Below, one piece after another: positions 28,870 to 40,970 of a DNA stretch of 64,000 nt (position 1 is the stretch's first letter; each line of letters begins with the position of its first letter). The stretch covers positions 4,193,501-4,257,500 of the forward strand of contig NZ_FNRV01000001.1 of NCBI RefSeq assembly GCF_900105115.1. The letters run 5' to 3'. A program made the translations under genes and the position numbers. Origin of the DNA: Pseudomonas mohnii. Its GTDB lineage: Bacteria > Pseudomonadota > Gammaproteobacteria > Pseudomonadales > Pseudomonadaceae. The notes beneath the pieces are model-generated. The model made no database searches, was not told the origin of the DNA, and saw nothing but the letters and a program-made list of their open reading frames with translations.

Positions 28870-31824
28870 TCACTCGGCGTCCAGATGCAGTGGTGTAACG
28901 ACCTTGCCGTCCTTTTCCGCTTCGCCCAGTTGGGCATCGATAAAGTACACGCGGTCATCGGCGAGTTGACCCTTGTCGACCAGATAATCCTTGATGCTGC
29001 TGGCGCGATCCTGCCCCAGCTGACGCAATAGCACGTCGCTGGTACTCCAGAACTTGATCACGTCGGCGCGCATCTTCGCCGTGCGTTCCTCCTTGCCCAG
29101 ATCCTTCCATTCGGCGGGTGGCTGGGTCTTCAGGCGGGTGCGGTAGATCCCTTCCAGCAGCGGGCCCTTCTCGTTGTCCGGCACCACCAGCATCGAAGCC
29201 TGGGCGGGCACTTTGTCGCCGCGGCGCTGGAGCATTTTGTAGTAGTTGTACTGGTATTCCCGTTCCAGGCGTTGTTCGGCGATCAATGGGCCGTCGCTGC
29301 TTTGCGCCGCCGTGCCTTCGATCTCCAGACGCAGGGCCGGACGCTCCTTGAGCGCGTTGGATAATTTGACCAACGCCGCTTCAGCGTCCTTGCCCAGGTC
29401 GCTTGAGCCAGGTGCAAAAGACACACTACCCAGGTCTTCCGAGCCACCGCCGCTGACCAGCCCGCCAATCAGTTTGAAGGGAGCCGCCGCCGCTTTCACG
29501 ATCAGGTTGCGCAAGGTCTGCCAGACGATCGGCATGACGCTGAACTGCGGATTATTGAGGTCGCCGGTGACCGGCAGTTCGATAGAAATCTTGCCGTCGA
29601 CGTCCTTGAGCAAGGCAATCGCCAGTTTCAGCGGCAGGCTCACGGCGTCGGGGCTGTCGACTTTTTCGCCCAGTTGCAGTTGTTCGACCACCACTTTGTT
29701 CTCGGCTTTTAGCTGGCCTTTGGTGATCAGGTAATGCAGGTCAAGATTGAGTCGGCCCTTGCGGATACGGTAACCGGCGAACTTGCCGGAGTAGGGCGTC
29801 AGCGTGGTCAGTTCCACGCGTTTGAAACTGGTGGCGATGTCGAGGCTGGCCATCGGGTCGAACGGATTGACCGCTCCCTTGATGGTCACCGGTGCATAGC
29901 GGTCGACCTTGCCCTTGACGTCGACACTGGCGGGTTTGGCCTGGCGGCTGTCGATGGTGCCGATTTGCCCGTTGAGTTGTTGAACGGCGGTTGCAAAGTT
30001 TGGTGTCAGGCTGAAGTCGGCGAAATTGGCCGAACCGTCATTGATGGCAATCCCGCCGATATGAATACCCAGTGGCTTGTCCTTGCTGGCGGCGGGTTTG
30101 GCGGCAGCAGTCCTGGCGCCGGAATCGGCCGGTTGCGGGATCAGCAGATCATCGATGTTGGTGGTGCGGTCATCGTTGATCATGAATCGCACATAGGGCT
30201 GCATCAGGTTGATTCTGTCGATCGAGAGGCTATCACCGTGTTGATAGTTCAGGCCTTCGACCATGACCTGCTGCCATTTGAGAAAGTCGCGGGTTTTCAG
30301 GGTGTCGAGCGTATGCAGCTGATCAACCTGGGCGCGCCCGGTTACGCTGAAGGCCAAGGGTTCGGTGCTTTTCAGGTTGACCGCCAGATCGCTGCCGAGC
30401 ATGCCGCTGCGCAGTTCCAGGCGTATGAATGGCGTGATGTAGGACTGGGCGACCCGCAGGTCGATGTCCTTGGTCTGGACATTGAGTCTGGCGCTGATCG
30501 GGGCCAGATTGACCTCCCCGTCTGCCAAAAGCTTGCCTTGTTTGCCTACGCCAGTATCGAGTTTGAGCGTAAAAGGCGAGCCATTGAGACTGTCGAACTT
30601 CTGAAGGTCGAGATTCAATGGTCCCAATTCCAGCGCGACGGCGGGTTGTGCCTTGCGGTCGGCCAGATGCACCTGATAGTCACGCAGTTGCACGTCGTTG
30701 AGCAGGACCTGCCACGGTTTGCTCGCTGGAGCAGGGGCGGGCTTGGGTGAATCGGCTGATGCCGGCGTGCTGGCCGGTTCGGCCTTGGCCTTGGCGGCGG
30801 GTTTGGATGGCTGGCTGGCGAACAGCTTCTGCCAATCGAGTTGGCCATCAGCCTCCAGTGCCGCCCAGGTTTCCAGTTTACGGCTGCGGATCTTGCCGAC
30901 CACCACCTGCTGTTTGGCCAGGTCCACGGTGGTATCGCTGATGTCCAGTCGCTCAAGCTTCACCAGTGGCCGTCCATCCGGCGCCTTGATGGAGAAGGGC
31001 GCAACGCTGACCGCGACATTGCTCAGCAGCAACTCGGTCTGCTTGGACAGGTTGAGTTTGTAGTCGGTGCTGATATTGACCACACCGCTTTCCAGGTCCA
31101 GGGGCACTGCGTCGCGCACGTAGGGCCAGAAGGATTTCATCTTGCCGTCAGTGATTTTCAGCTTACCTTCGGAGGCAATCGGGATCAGGCTGAAGTTACC
31201 CGTCCAGTCGACCTGCCCGCCGCCCGGGCCGATGGCGACCAATGTCATGTCGGCACTGTCTTCGGGCCGGGTACTGAGGTTTTTCAGCTCGAAATCGAGT
31301 TTGTCGTAGATAAATTCGATGGGTTCGCTGGGGCGCTCATCCTTGAAGTGCACGACACCACCGGCCAGATTGATCCGGTCTATGCGTAGCGGGAACGGTT
31401 TTGCATCGGGATCGGCGGGCGTCGGTTCGCTCTGTGGCAGTTTGAACAACCCGAGCAGGTTGAGTTTGCCGTCCTTGCCGAAGAGGATCTCGGTCTTGGA
31501 TTTTTCCAGTTCGATATCGGACAGATGCAGCGTCTTGGTCCAGAGGCTATCGAGTTGCAGGTTGGCGTACAGGCGTTCGAAGCCGATCTGCTCCTTGCCG
31601 GGCTCGCCGATACTCAAGCCCCAAAGTGTCACTTCAAGGCTGAACGGGTTGAGTTCGATCCGCTGGAGAGTGGCGGGCATCGTGGCGTAGTTGGCCAGTT
31701 GTTGGTTGGCAATACGCAGGGCGATGCCCGGTAAAATCAGAAACCCCAGCAGACTGTAGAGCGCCAGAGCAGTCAACAAGGCGCCAATGGCGCGAATCAA
31801 TCCTTTGTACATGTGTGGCTTCAT
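28870..31824 (-). CDS. AsmA-like DUF748 protein with C-terminal OmpA-like segment
   Basis: Very large envelope protein of 984 residues. An N-terminal membrane anchor (GLIRAIGALLTALALYSLLG) is followed by a long beta-rich periplasmic part with DUF748/AsmA-type repeats (LRIDRINLAGGVVHFKDERP, INLMQPYVRFMINDDRTTNI). An Ala/Pro linker lies near residues 355-385. The C-terminal third ends in a region reminiscent of OmpA-type domains (SSDLGKDAEAALVKLSNALK, LRLEIEGTAAQSSDGPLIAE). AsmA-like proteins are now seen as candidate bridges for phospholipid transport to the outer membrane; that role is inference. The start at 31824 is taken; an ATG at 31812 is possible. Confidence 0.85.
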   Translation of the reverse strand: MKPHMYKGLIRAIGALLTALALYSLLGFLILPGIALRIANQQLANYATMPATLQRIELNPFSLEVTLWGLSIGEPGKEQIGFERLYANLQLDSLWTKTLHLSDIELEKSKTEILFGKDGKLNLLGLFKLPQSEPTPADPDAKPFPLRIDRINLAGGVVHFKDERPSEPIEFIYDKLDFELKNLSTRPEDSADMTLVAIGPGGGQVDWTGNFSLIPIASEGKLKITDGKMKSFWPYVRDAVPLDLESGVVNISTDYKLNLSKQTELLLSNVAVSVAPFSIKAPDGRPLVKLERLDISDTTVDLAKQQVVVGKIRSRKLETWAALEADGQLDWQKLFASQPSKPAAKAKAEPASTPASADSPKPAPAPASKPWQVLLNDVQLRDYQVHLADRKAQPAVALELGPLNLDLQKFDSLNGSPFTLKLDTGVGKQGKLLADGEVNLAPISARLNVQTKDIDLRVAQSYITPFIRLELRSGMLGSDLAVNLKSTEPLAFSVTGRAQVDQLHTLDTLKTRDFLKWQQVMVEGLNYQHGDSLSIDRINLMQPYVRFMINDDRTTNIDDLLIPQPADSGARTAAAKPAASKDKPLGIHIGGIAINDGSANFADFSLTPNFATAVQQLNGQIGTIDSRQAKPASVDVKGKVDRYAPVTIKGAVNPFDPMASLDIATSFKRVELTTLTPYSGKFAGYRIRKGRLNLDLHYLITKGQLKAENKVVVEQLQLGEKVDSPDAVSLPLKLAIALLKDVDGKISIELPVTGDLNNPQFSVMPIVWQTLRNLIVKAAAAPFKLIGGLVSGGGSEDLGSVSFAPGSSDLGKDAEAALVKLSNALKERPALRLEIEGTAAQSSDGPLIAEQRLEREYQYNYYKMLQRRGDKVPAQASMLVVPDNEKGPLLEGIYRTRLKTQPPAEWKDLGKEERTAKMRADVIKFWSTSDVLLRQLGQDRASSIKDYLVDKGQLADDRVYFIDAQLGEAEKDGKVVTPLHLDAE

Positions 31825-31917
31825 CTGTCTGAATCGGAGTGCCTTGGAGTATGGCACGCGATTCCGGTTCCGAAGCAAACAGCCTGCTCAGGATTTTTCA
31901 GATTTGTCTGACACGGA

Positions 31918-32934
31918 TCAAAGCTGCAGGATCAGGGTTTTCAGTGGCGGTTGCTGATCCATCGACGGGAAATCGGCCCCGGGTTTCATCACCGTCCACT
32001 CTCGCACCGGCCGCCCGGCTTTCTCGGCACAACGTAAAACCTGTTCACGCCAGTCGTCCATGCTGACTTTTGCCAGGTTGTTGCAGCAGATCAGCACGCC
32101 ATTGTCGGCGGTGGTCAACAGGGCGGGTTTGAGCAGGCTCTGGTAGTCGCGCAGCAGGTCGACGGTGCCGAAAGCACTCTTGGCCCAGGCCGGTGGATCG
32201 AGCAGTACCAGATCATATTGGCGCTGTTCCAGGCGCTGATAGCTTGGCAGTTTCTGCCCGCGTCGCTGGCTGATCGGCAGGCCGGCCAATTGGCGGATGG
32301 CCGGGAAGTAATCGGACTGAATGAACGTCATGGTCGGCAATTGCGGGTTGAGCAGGCCATTTTCACGACCGACTGCTAGATTGCCTTCGGCGAAGTCCAG
32401 GTTGCACACCTCGCTGGCGCCACCGGCCGCGGCACTGAGGCCGACCCCACAGGTGTAGGCGAACAGGTTCAGCACACTTTTGTTTTTGCTGTGGTCCTTG
32501 ACCCAGCCGCGCGTGTTGCGCAAGTCGAGGAACAGCAAAGGGTCTTGCCCGGCGTGGCGTCCGCGGACCCGGTAATTGAGCCCCCACTCGTGGCCGACCA
32601 GATCTTGCAGGGCCGCTTCGTCGGCGCGGTAGACGGTGTCTTCGCGATCGATACGCGAGTTGCCACGGGAGCGGTCGTTGTAGACCAGCAGCAAGTCGAG
32701 GCCCAGATGCTGGCTGACGATTTCATGCAGTTGCAGCAGCGCCTCGCGTTCCAGCGACTGGTGGAAGCTTTGCACCAACAGTTGCGGGCCGTAGCGGTCA
32801 ATCGTCAGGCCCCCGGCGCCTTCCTGGCTGCCATGGAACAGGCGATAGCAGTCGGTGCCTTGCTGGTGCAGTTCGGCCAGCAGGTCCTGGCGATGTTCAA
32901 GGGCGGCGCGCAGCGCCTGATTCAAGGAAGACAT
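31918..32934 (-). CDS. Class I SAM-dependent rRNA methyltransferase (RlmI/RlmK-like)
   Basis: 338 residues. An N-terminal RNA-binding half (YRLFHGSQEGAGGLTIDRYG) precedes a Rossmann methyltransferase with the SAM motif VLNLFAYTCGVGLSAAAGGA and the catalytic DPPAWAKSAFG. It resembles the C-terminal parts of 23S rRNA methyltransferases RlmI and RlmKL, without the N-terminal PUA domain of RlmI. The exact target base is not deducible. The start at 32934 (MSSLNQALRAALEHRQD) is preferred; longer starts run into the tandem repeat upstream. Confidence 0.85.
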   Translation of the reverse strand: MSSLNQALRAALEHRQDLLAELHQQGTDCYRLFHGSQEGAGGLTIDRYGPQLLVQSFHQSLEREALLQLHEIVSQHLGLDLLLVYNDRSRGNSRIDREDTVYRADEAALQDLVGHEWGLNYRVRGRHAGQDPLLFLDLRNTRGWVKDHSKNKSVLNLFAYTCGVGLSAAAGGASEVCNLDFAEGNLAVGRENGLLNPQLPTMTFIQSDYFPAIRQLAGLPISQRRGQKLPSYQRLEQRQYDLVLLDPPAWAKSAFGTVDLLRDYQSLLKPALLTTADNGVLICCNNLAKVSMDDWREQVLRCAEKAGRPVREWTVMKPGADFPSMDQQPPLKTLILQL

Positions 32935-32988
32935 GCTGGGCGCCTTGCAGGAGAGAATTTGGCGCGGGAGTTTAGCAGTTACTGAGGT

Positions 32989-33052
32989 TGAAGCTTCAAG
33001 CTTCAAGCTTCAAGTTTGCGGCTTGCAGCTTGCAGCTTGCGGCTTGCAGCTC
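32989..33052. repeat. Short tandem repeat of heptamers
   Basis: Direct repeats of AGCTTCA (three copies) run into CTTGCAG/CTTGCGG units (about five copies) in 64 bases between the methyltransferase and MpaB genes. Imperfect copies and the mirror-like AAGCTT suggest slippage. Confidence 0.85.
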
Positions 33053-33058
33053 TGAGCA

Positions 33059-33931
33059 TCAGGTCAATAACCCCATCCGTCGCTTGGCACGTTGCACCGA
33101 GCCATTGCGCACCGCCCAACGCAGCATCGGTGCGCTGCGATTGACGCTGGCGCGGATCAGCTTGCGTTGCAACGGGCTCTGGCTGACGCCGAGCAGGTCA
33201 CTGGCCCAGTCCGGTAGCAGATCGATCCCGGCCTGCATCATCATCCCCCCGAAAGGCTTGGCCAAACGGCTGGGAGAGGGGGCGTTCAAGAGCAGCCGCA
33301 AGACTTCGCGACTGCGTTCGTCGCACAACAGTTGCGGGCGGATTTGCTCCAGATACTCGGCCACGGCCCGCCGGGAACGGGGCACATCGCGGGCCCCCAG
33401 GCGTTCGGCGACCAGGGCGATTTCAGCGTAGTAGCTATCCTGATCGGCTGGAGAAAGGTGCGGGTTGCGATAGCGCAGGTGCGCGGCGAGGAAGTTGCTG
33501 ACTTCGGCCACATGCACCCAGGTCAGCAGGTCGGGGTCGCTGGCGGCATAGGGGCGCCCATCGGGCGCCGTGCCGGTCACTTGCAGATGAATGGTGCGGA
33601 CCTTCTCGATCAGCCAGTCAGCGTCCTGTCGCGAACCGAAGGTGGTGCCGGAAATAAACTGTCCGGTGCGGCGCAGGCGACCGAGCATGTCCTCGCGAAA
33701 ATTCGAATGGTCCCACACTCCGGCCAGTGCCAGCGGATGCAAGGCTTGCAGCATCAGGGCGCTAATACCGCCGATGAGCATGCTGCTGAAGTCGCCGTGA
33801 ACCTGCCAACTCACCGAGTCAGGCCCGAACAGGCCCGGATCGCCTTTGGGGTTTTCCAGGTCGAGCTTGCCCAGGGACAGACCGGTCAGGCTCATGATTT
33901 GGCTTTCGATACGGCTGCGGATGAATTCCAT
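33059..33931 (-). CDS. MpaB-family oxygenase (DUF2236)
   Basis: 290-residue protein of the MpaB/latex-clearing-protein-like DUF2236 family, whose characterised members are haem-dependent oxygenases. Seen are DSVSWQVHGDFSSMLIGGIS, LMLQALHPLALAGVWDHS (with the family's histidines), WVHVAEVSNFLAAHLRY and YYAEIALVAERLGA. The substrate here is unknown. No obvious partner gene; a REP hairpin separates it from acsA upstream. Confidence 0.82.
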   Translation of the reverse strand: MEFIRSRIESQIMSLTGLSLGKLDLENPKGDPGLFGPDSVSWQVHGDFSSMLIGGISALMLQALHPLALAGVWDHSNFREDMLGRLRRTGQFISGTTFGSRQDADWLIEKVRTIHLQVTGTAPDGRPYAASDPDLLTWVHVAEVSNFLAAHLRYRNPHLSPADQDSYYAEIALVAERLGARDVPRSRRAVAEYLEQIRPQLLCDERSREVLRLLLNAPSPSRLAKPFGGMMMQAGIDLLPDWASDLLGVSQSPLQRKLIRASVNRSAPMLRWAVRNGSVQRAKRRMGLLT

Positions 33932-33949
33932 GGGGGCTCAGTAAGTTTC

Positions 33950-33973
33950 TGTAGGAGCGAGCTTGCTCCTACA
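33950..33973. repeat. Single REP hairpin
   Basis: TGTAGGAGC / GCTCCTACA, 9-bp arms around GAGCTT, lying 9 bases after the acsA stop; it may act as its 3' end signal. Confidence 0.85.
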
Positions 33974-33981
33974 AAGGTTCG

Positions 33982-35919
<1,938 letters not shown>

Positions 35920-35969
35920 GACGGTTCCTCATTCTTGTTTTTGCGACAAGAGGGGAGCTGCGCGACCCT

Positions 35970-35997
35970 CGTAGAAGCTGGCAAGCCAGCTCCTACA
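35970..35997. repeat. Divergent REP-like hairpin
   Basis: GTAGAAGCTGGC / GCCAGCTCCTAC, an imperfect stem with the TAGGAGC core changed to TAGAAGC, between pgi and acsA. Confidence 0.7.
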
Positions 35998-36029
35998 AGG
36001 TTAGTACCACACGCAGGAATAGCGTCAAA

Positions 36030-37694
36030 TCAGCCGCGGTGACGACCACGGAAGTAGTTGATCAAGCCTTGTGTGGACGCGTCGTCAGCCGGCGCTTCTT
36101 CGCTGCCAACCAGACGGTTGTAGACGCCCTTGCCCAACTCCTTGCCCAGCTCCACGCCCCACTGGTCGAAGGCGTTGATGCCCCAGATCACGCTTTGTAC
36201 AAAGACCTTGTGCTCGTACATCGCCACCAGTGCGCCGAGGCGGCGCGGGCTGATGCGCTCGACCACCAGGGTGTTGCTCGGACGGTTGCCCGGGATCACT
36301 TTGTGTGGCGCGAGTCGTTGCACTTCGGCTTCGCTCATGCCCTTGTCACGCAGCTCGGCTTGCGCCTCGGCGAGGGTTTTGCCCAGCATCAGCGCCTGGC
36401 TTTGCGACAGGCAGTTGGCGTACAGCCACTGGTGGTGGTCGGCCACCGGGTTGAAGCTGACGATCGGCACAATGAAGTCGGCCGGAATCAATTGGGTGCC
36501 CTGGTGCAGCAACTGGTGGTAAGCGTGCTGACCGTTGCAACCCACGCCGCCCCAGATCACCGGCCCGGTATCGGTAGAAACGGCGGTGCCATCCTGGCGC
36601 ACGCTCTTGCCGTTGGATTCCATGTCCAGCTGTTGCAAGTGCTTGGTGATGTTGCGCAGGTAGTGGTCGTACGGCAGGATCGCGTGGCTCTGGGCACCCC
36701 AGAAATTGCCATACCACACGCCGAGCAAGGCCAGCAGCACGGGCATGTTCTGTTCGAACGGCGCGGTCAGGAAGTGCTGGTCCATAGTGTAGGCACCGGA
36801 CAGCAGTTCCTTGAAGTTCGACATGCCGATGGCCAGGGCAATCGGCAGACCAATGGCCGACCACAGCGAGTAACGCCCGCCCACCCAGTCCCACATCGGG
36901 AAGATGTTCTCTTCGCGGATACCGAAGGCCACGGCGGCAGCGTTGTTGCTTGAAACCGCGATGAAGTGACGATGCAGCTCGGCTTCCGAACCACCCTGGG
37001 CCAGGTACCAGGCGCGGGCGGCCTGGGCGTTTTTCAGGGTTTCGAGGGTGTTGAAGGATTTCGACGAGACGATGAACAGCGTGGTCTCGGCGCGCAATTT
37101 CATGGCCAGTTCGTGGAACTCGCTGCCGTCGATGTTTGCAAGGTAGTGGCAACGCACGCCTTTCTGGGCGTAGGCCAGCAGTGCCTCTGACACCAGTTCA
37201 GGGCCGAGGAACGAGCCACCGATGCCGATGTTCACCACATCGGTGATCGGTTTTTCGGTGTAACCGCGCCACAGACCGTCGTGGATGCGGCCGACGAGGT
37301 CAGTGATCTGGTTCAGCACCTTGTGCACTTCCGGCATCACGTTGACGCCGTTGACCGACAGCTTGTCGCCAACCGGGCGACGCAGGGCGGTGTGCAGGGC
37401 AGGGCGGCCTTCGGAGGCATTGACGATTTCGCCGTCGAACAGCGACTTGATCGCGCCCTTGAGGTCGACTTCGTTGGCCAGGCCAACCAGCAGCTTGCGG
37501 GTCTCGGCGTTGATCAGGTTTTTCGAATAATCGAGAAACAGGCCGCAGCTGCTGAGGGTGAATTGGGTAAAGCGCTGCGGGTCGGCATTGAAGGCCTCGC
37601 GCATGCTGAAATCCTGCATGGCCTGGCGGTGGTCATTCAACGCTTGCCAGGCAGGCAGAGCGGTAACGTCATGAGGGGTGCGGTAGTACGCCAT
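36030..37694 (-). CDS. pgi: Glucose-6-phosphate isomerase
   Basis: Interconverts glucose-6-phosphate and fructose-6-phosphate; in pseudomonads, which lack 6-phosphofructokinase, it mainly serves gluconeogenic and recycling flux. 554 residues; signature segments [19 protein letters not shown] and the C-terminal [20 protein letters not shown]. The ATG at 37694 ([20 protein letters not shown]) has AAAGGAAA upstream. Confidence 0.97.
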   Translation of the reverse strand: MAYYRTPHDVTALPAWQALNDHRQAMQDFSMREAFNADPQRFTQFTLSSCGLFLDYSKNLINAETRKLLVGLANEVDLKGAIKSLFDGEIVNASEGRPALHTALRRPVGDKLSVNGVNVMPEVHKVLNQITDLVGRIHDGLWRGYTEKPITDVVNIGIGGSFLGPELVSEALLAYAQKGVRCHYLANIDGSEFHELAMKLRAETTLFIVSSKSFNTLETLKNAQAARAWYLAQGGSEAELHRHFIAVSSNNAAAVAFGIREENIFPMWDWVGGRYSLWSAIGLPIALAIGMSNFKELLSGAYTMDQHFLTAPFEQNMPVLLALLGVWYGNFWGAQSHAILPYDHYLRNITKHLQQLDMESNGKSVRQDGTAVSTDTGPVIWGGVGCNGQHAYHQLLHQGTQLIPADFIVPIVSFNPVADHHQWLYANCLSQSQALMLGKTLAEAQAELRDKGMSEAEVQRLAPHKVIPGNRPSNTLVVERISPRRLGALVAMYEHKVFVQSVIWGINAFDQWGVELGKELGKGVYNRLVGSEEAPADDASTQGLINYFRGRHRG

Positions 37695-37940
37695 CGCTGC
37701 GGGTTTCCTTTTTACTTGAACGGCTTTTATGACACTGAAAGTCCCGGAATGTCTCGGCCACATTGTGGACGAAGTCCGGTCAGCCTGCGTGCACACGATT
37801 AAATAGCGCAGACCGGTAACAGTAAACCTCGCGGGTTGATCTGTCTTGGCTTTGTCTGACCTGCGACCGGTACTTTTTTATACCGGTACGGCAGGCGAGG
37901 ACAATAGAGAGGGGTCCGGGGTGGAGAATGGCGGGTTCGA

Positions 37941-38321
37941 TCAGGCGACCTGAACCGGAACGGCGTTGCTGGTGTGGCTCAGTTCATTGCCCGGTGCCAT
38001 GTAGAGCATGCGCGGCTTGAAATTGAGCAATTCGGCTTCGCTGTAATGGGCGTAAGCGCAGATGATCACGCGATCGCCGACCTTGGCCTTGTGCGCGGCG
38101 GCACCGTTAACCGAGATCATGCGCGAACCTTCTTCGCCACGGATGGCGTAGGTGGTGAAGCGCTCGCCGTTGTCGACGTTGTAAATCTGGATCTGTTCGT
38201 ACTCACGAATGCCGGACAAATCCAGCCATTCGCCGTCGATGGCGCAGGAGCCTTCGTAATCGAGTACGGCATGGGTGACTTCGGCGCGGTGCAGCTTGGC
38301 TTTGAGCATGATGGCGTGCAT
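37941..38321 (-). CDS. panD: Aspartate 1-decarboxylase, pyruvoyl-dependent
   Basis: Makes beta-alanine for pantothenate. 126 residues; self-cleavage is expected between Gly24 and Ser25 in YEGSCAIDG to form the pyruvoyl group. Lys9 and Arg54-type active-site segments are present ([28 protein letters not shown]). It is the last of the panB-panC-panD set but is separated from panC by a REP pair of about 90 bases. Confidence 0.96.
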   Translation of the reverse strand: MHAIMLKAKLHRAEVTHAVLDYEGSCAIDGEWLDLSGIREYEQIQIYNVDNGERFTTYAIRGEEGSRMISVNGAAAHKAKVGDRVIICAYAHYSEAELLNFKPRMLYMAPGNELSHTSNAVPVQVA

Positions 38322-38422
38322 GAGTGTTTCCCGGGTCGGAATCGAACGGCGGGCAGTTTGCCCGATGGCGTTGGGGGCGACAATACAGCTTGGAATTCAA
38401 TTGACGGAGCAGTCGGAAACTC

Positions 38423-38512
38423 TGTGGGAGGGGGCCTGCTCGCGATGCCTGACTGTCAGCCAACACAGCTGTTGAATGTCAGTCCGTTATCGCGAGCAAG
38501 CTCGCTCCCACA
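38423..38512. repeat. REP pair between panC and panD
   Basis: TGTGGGAGGGGGCCTGCTCG near 38423 and the inverse CGCGAGCAAGCTCGCTCCCA near 38491, about 50 bases apart. Confidence 0.85.
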
Positions 38513-38531
38513 GGAGTGGAGGCGCTCGGAA

Positions 38532-39386
38532 TTATGCGTCGAGATTCAGGTGCAGGTTGTCGATCAACCGCGTCGTGCCCAGGAATGCCGCGACCAGAAT
38601 CACCAGATCGCGGTCCTCGGGCGTTGCCGGACGCAAGGTCAACGCATGGCGAATTTCCAGATAATCCGGACGCAGGCCTGCCGTTTCGAGCTTTTGCAGT
38701 TGTGCGCGGATCAGGGTCGGATAATCGCGTTCACCCTGCTTGATCGACTCGGCGATCTCGCTCAGTGTGCGATACACCACCGGCGCAACGGCCCGCTGGT
38801 CTTCGTTGAGGAAACCGTTGCGCGATGACAGCGCCAGGCCGTCGGCCGCACGAACGGTCGGCTCGCCGATGATCTGGATCGGCATGTTCAGGTCATGGGC
38901 CAGCGCACGAATCACCGCCAGTTGCTGGAAGTCTTTCTGACCGAAGATCGCCAGGTCCGGCTGGACCATGTTGAACAGCTTGCTGACCACTGTCGCCACG
39001 CCCTCGAAATGCCCCGGACGGCTGGCGCCGCACAGGCCTTCTGACAGTTGTGGGACGCTGACGCGGGTCTGGCCCGCCATGCCGTCGGGGTACATCTCTT
39101 CAACGGTGGGTGCGAACAGCAAGTGGCAGCCGGCCTGGAGCAGTTTCTCCTGATCGGCGGCGAGGGTGCGCGGGTACTTGTCGAGGTCTTCGCCGGCACC
39201 GAACTGCAACGGGTTGACGAAAATGCTCGCGACCACGAAATCCGCTCGTTGCGAGGCTTTGGTCACCAGTGCGATATGACCACTGTGCAGGTTGCCCATG
39301 GTCGGCACGAAAGCGATGCGCTTGCCTTCGCTGCGGGCGCGAGCCACGGCGGCTCGCAGTTCGCGTACGGTTTTTACGGTGTTCAT
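38532..39386 (-). CDS. panC: Pantothenate synthetase
   Basis: Joins pantoate and beta-alanine with ATP. 284 residues with the HIGH-like nucleotide motif [15 protein letters not shown] near residue 26, [19 protein letters not shown], and [15 protein letters not shown]. The start at 39386 overlaps the panB stop by four bases, so panB-panC are translationally coupled. Confidence 0.97.
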   Translation of the reverse strand: MNTVKTVRELRAAVARARSEGKRIAFVPTMGNLHSGHIALVTKASQRADFVVASIFVNPLQFGAGEDLDKYPRTLAADQEKLLQAGCHLLFAPTVEEMYPDGMAGQTRVSVPQLSEGLCGASRPGHFEGVATVVSKLFNMVQPDLAIFGQKDFQQLAVIRALAHDLNMPIQIIGEPTVRAADGLALSSRNGFLNEDQRAVAPVVYRTLSEIAESIKQGERDYPTLIRAQLQKLETAGLRPDYLEIRHALTLRPATPEDRDLVILVAAFLGTTRLIDNLHLNLDA

Positions 39387-40183
39387 GCAGAGAATCCGTG
39401 TTCGATGCCGGGGAAAGTTGCTGCTTTGACTTCAGTGACGTAGGCACTCAAGGCTGCGTGGATGCTCTCCTGGCCGGCCATGAAGTTCTTCACGAATTTG
39501 GGGACGCGGCCGGTCATGGACAGGCCCAGCATGTCGTGCAGGACCAGTACCTGACCGTCGGTGCGATGGCCGGCGCCGATGCCGATCACTGGAATCTTTA
39601 CCGCTTGGGTGATTTCCTCGGCCAGTTCGCTGGGAACGCACTCGAGCAGCAGCATTGCCGCGCCGGCCTGTTCCAGCGAAATCGCATCGGCACGCATCTG
39701 CCGCGCCTGGTTTTCGTTACGACCCTGGACTTTGTAGCCGCCGAGGATGTTCACCGATTGTGGCGTCAGGCCCATGTGCGCGCACACCGGGATGCCGCGT
39801 TCGGCGAGCAGACGGATCGAATCCGCCAACCACAACGCGCCTTCGACCTTGATCATGTGCGCGCCGGCCTGCATCAACAGAGCGCTGTTGGTCATGGCCT
39901 GTTCGGTGGTGGCATAGGCCATGAATGGCAGGTCGGCGAGGATCAACGCATCGGTGTTACCGCGTTTGACCGCGGCCACGTGGTAAGCCATTTCGGCGGT
40001 CGTGACCGGCAGGGTGCTGTCGTGACCTTGCAAAACCATGCCGAGGGAGTCGCCCACCAGCAAAACTTCAACGCCAGCCTGATTGCAGGCGTGGGCGAAG
40101 GTCGCGTCATAGCAGGTCAGCATGGTGATTTTTTCACCTTTTTGCTTGAGACCTTGCAGCGTGGTCAGGGTGATGGCTGGCAT
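39383..40183 (-). CDS. panB: 3-methyl-2-oxobutanoate hydroxymethyltransferase
   Basis: First step of pantothenate synthesis, adding a hydroxymethyl group to ketoisovalerate, which comes from the ilv pathway also encoded in this window (ilvIHC at about 60-63 kb). 266 residues with [40 protein letters not shown] and [12 protein letters not shown]. It overlaps panC; upstream lies about 300 bases to folK. Confidence 0.97.
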   Translation of the reverse strand: MPAITLTTLQGLKQKGEKITMLTCYDATFAHACNQAGVEVLLVGDSLGMVLQGHDSTLPVTTAEMAYHVAAVKRGNTDALILADLPFMAYATTEQAMTNSALLMQAGAHMIKVEGALWLADSIRLLAERGIPVCAHMGLTPQSVNILGGYKVQGRNENQARQMRADAISLEQAGAAMLLLECVPSELAEEITQAVKIPVIGIGAGHRTDGQVLVLHDMLGLSMTGRVPKFVKNFMAGQESIHAALSAYVTEVKAATFPGIEHGFSA

Positions 40184-40445
40184 GAAAAGTTCCTCATTCA
40201 GGCGCTGTGGAAACTACTGCGAGTAACGCGCGTGATTCTTCGTTAAATACAGGCGCACGTTCTTTTGTCGTGCTTGTAAGGCCTGGATTGCGCCCTTCAA
40301 CGCCGTGTTGACGGCAACGGGACGCCTATAGTCGTGAGGAGAACTCGGGAAGTCAATTGGGTGTGTTACCGCCTTGTTACGTCTGGGGTGTTACCGGGGT
40401 TACTGATGCGATTCAGCAAGTTCTGTAGGACTGACACCGCACCAA

Positions 40446-40469
40446 TGTAGGAACGGGCTCGCTCCCACA
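40446..40469. repeat. Single REP hairpin near folK end
   Basis: TGTAGGAACGGGCTCGCTCC with imperfect self-pairing, 13 bases past the folK stop. The rest of 40184-40445 is the panB upstream region with no gene seen. Confidence 0.7.
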
Positions 40470-40481
40470 GGGGTATTGGGG

Positions 40482-40967
40482 TCAATTTGGGGGCAGGCGT
40501 TCCAGGCCGACGAACGGGCATGCGGCGAGCAGTTCGCTGAGGAAGCGACCATCGGCCAAACGCAGATCGGCTGGCGCCAACTCCGCCAGCGGATACAGGA
40601 CAAAGGCTCGTTCCTGCATATGGTAGTGCGGCACCTTCAGGCGAGGCTCATCGATCAACCGATCACCGAACAGCACGATATCGAGATCCAGGGTGCGTGG
40701 CCCCCAGCGTTCAAGGCGTTCGCGGCCTTGCTCGTTCTCGATGGCTTGCAGCGCATCCAGCAGCTCCAGCGGTGCCAGGGCACTGTCGAGGGCGGCGACC
40801 GCGTTGGTGTAGCGCGGTTGTCCAGGAAGCAGCGAGTCGCTTTGATAAAACCCGGAAACACCGACCAGTACCGATCGCGGCAGCCGGGCCAGTGCGGCGA
40901 CGGCACTGCGCAACTGTTCGGCGGGGGCCGCCAGATTGCTGCCCATGCCGATGTAGATGCGTTCCAT
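40482..40967 (-). CDS. folK: HPPK, 2-amino-4-hydroxy-6-hydroxymethyldihydropteridine diphosphokinase
   Basis: Folate pathway pyrophosphokinase. 161 residues: MERIYIGMGSNLAAPAEQLR at the start and the signature RWGPRTLDLDIVLFGD. It begins three bases after the pcnB stop; the pcnB-folK pair is conserved in gammaproteobacteria. Confidence 0.96.
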   Translation of the reverse strand: MERIYIGMGSNLAAPAEQLRSAVAALARLPRSVLVGVSGFYQSDSLLPGQPRYTNAVAALDSALAPLELLDALQAIENEQGRERLERWGPRTLDLDIVLFGDRLIDEPRLKVPHYHMQERAFVLYPLAELAPADLRLADGRFLSELLAACPFVGLERLPPN

Positions 40968-40970
40968 GGA

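Noticed and set aside
33000..33006. Longer start of the methyltransferase gene inside the heptamer repeat
   Set aside because: It would add about 24 residues encoded by the repeat; the internal start at 32934 gives a normal N-terminus.
37866..37887. ACCGGTA/TACCGGT hairpin between pgi and panD as a terminator
   Set aside because: The T run is in the loop, not after the stem, so it does not fit an intrinsic terminator on either strand.
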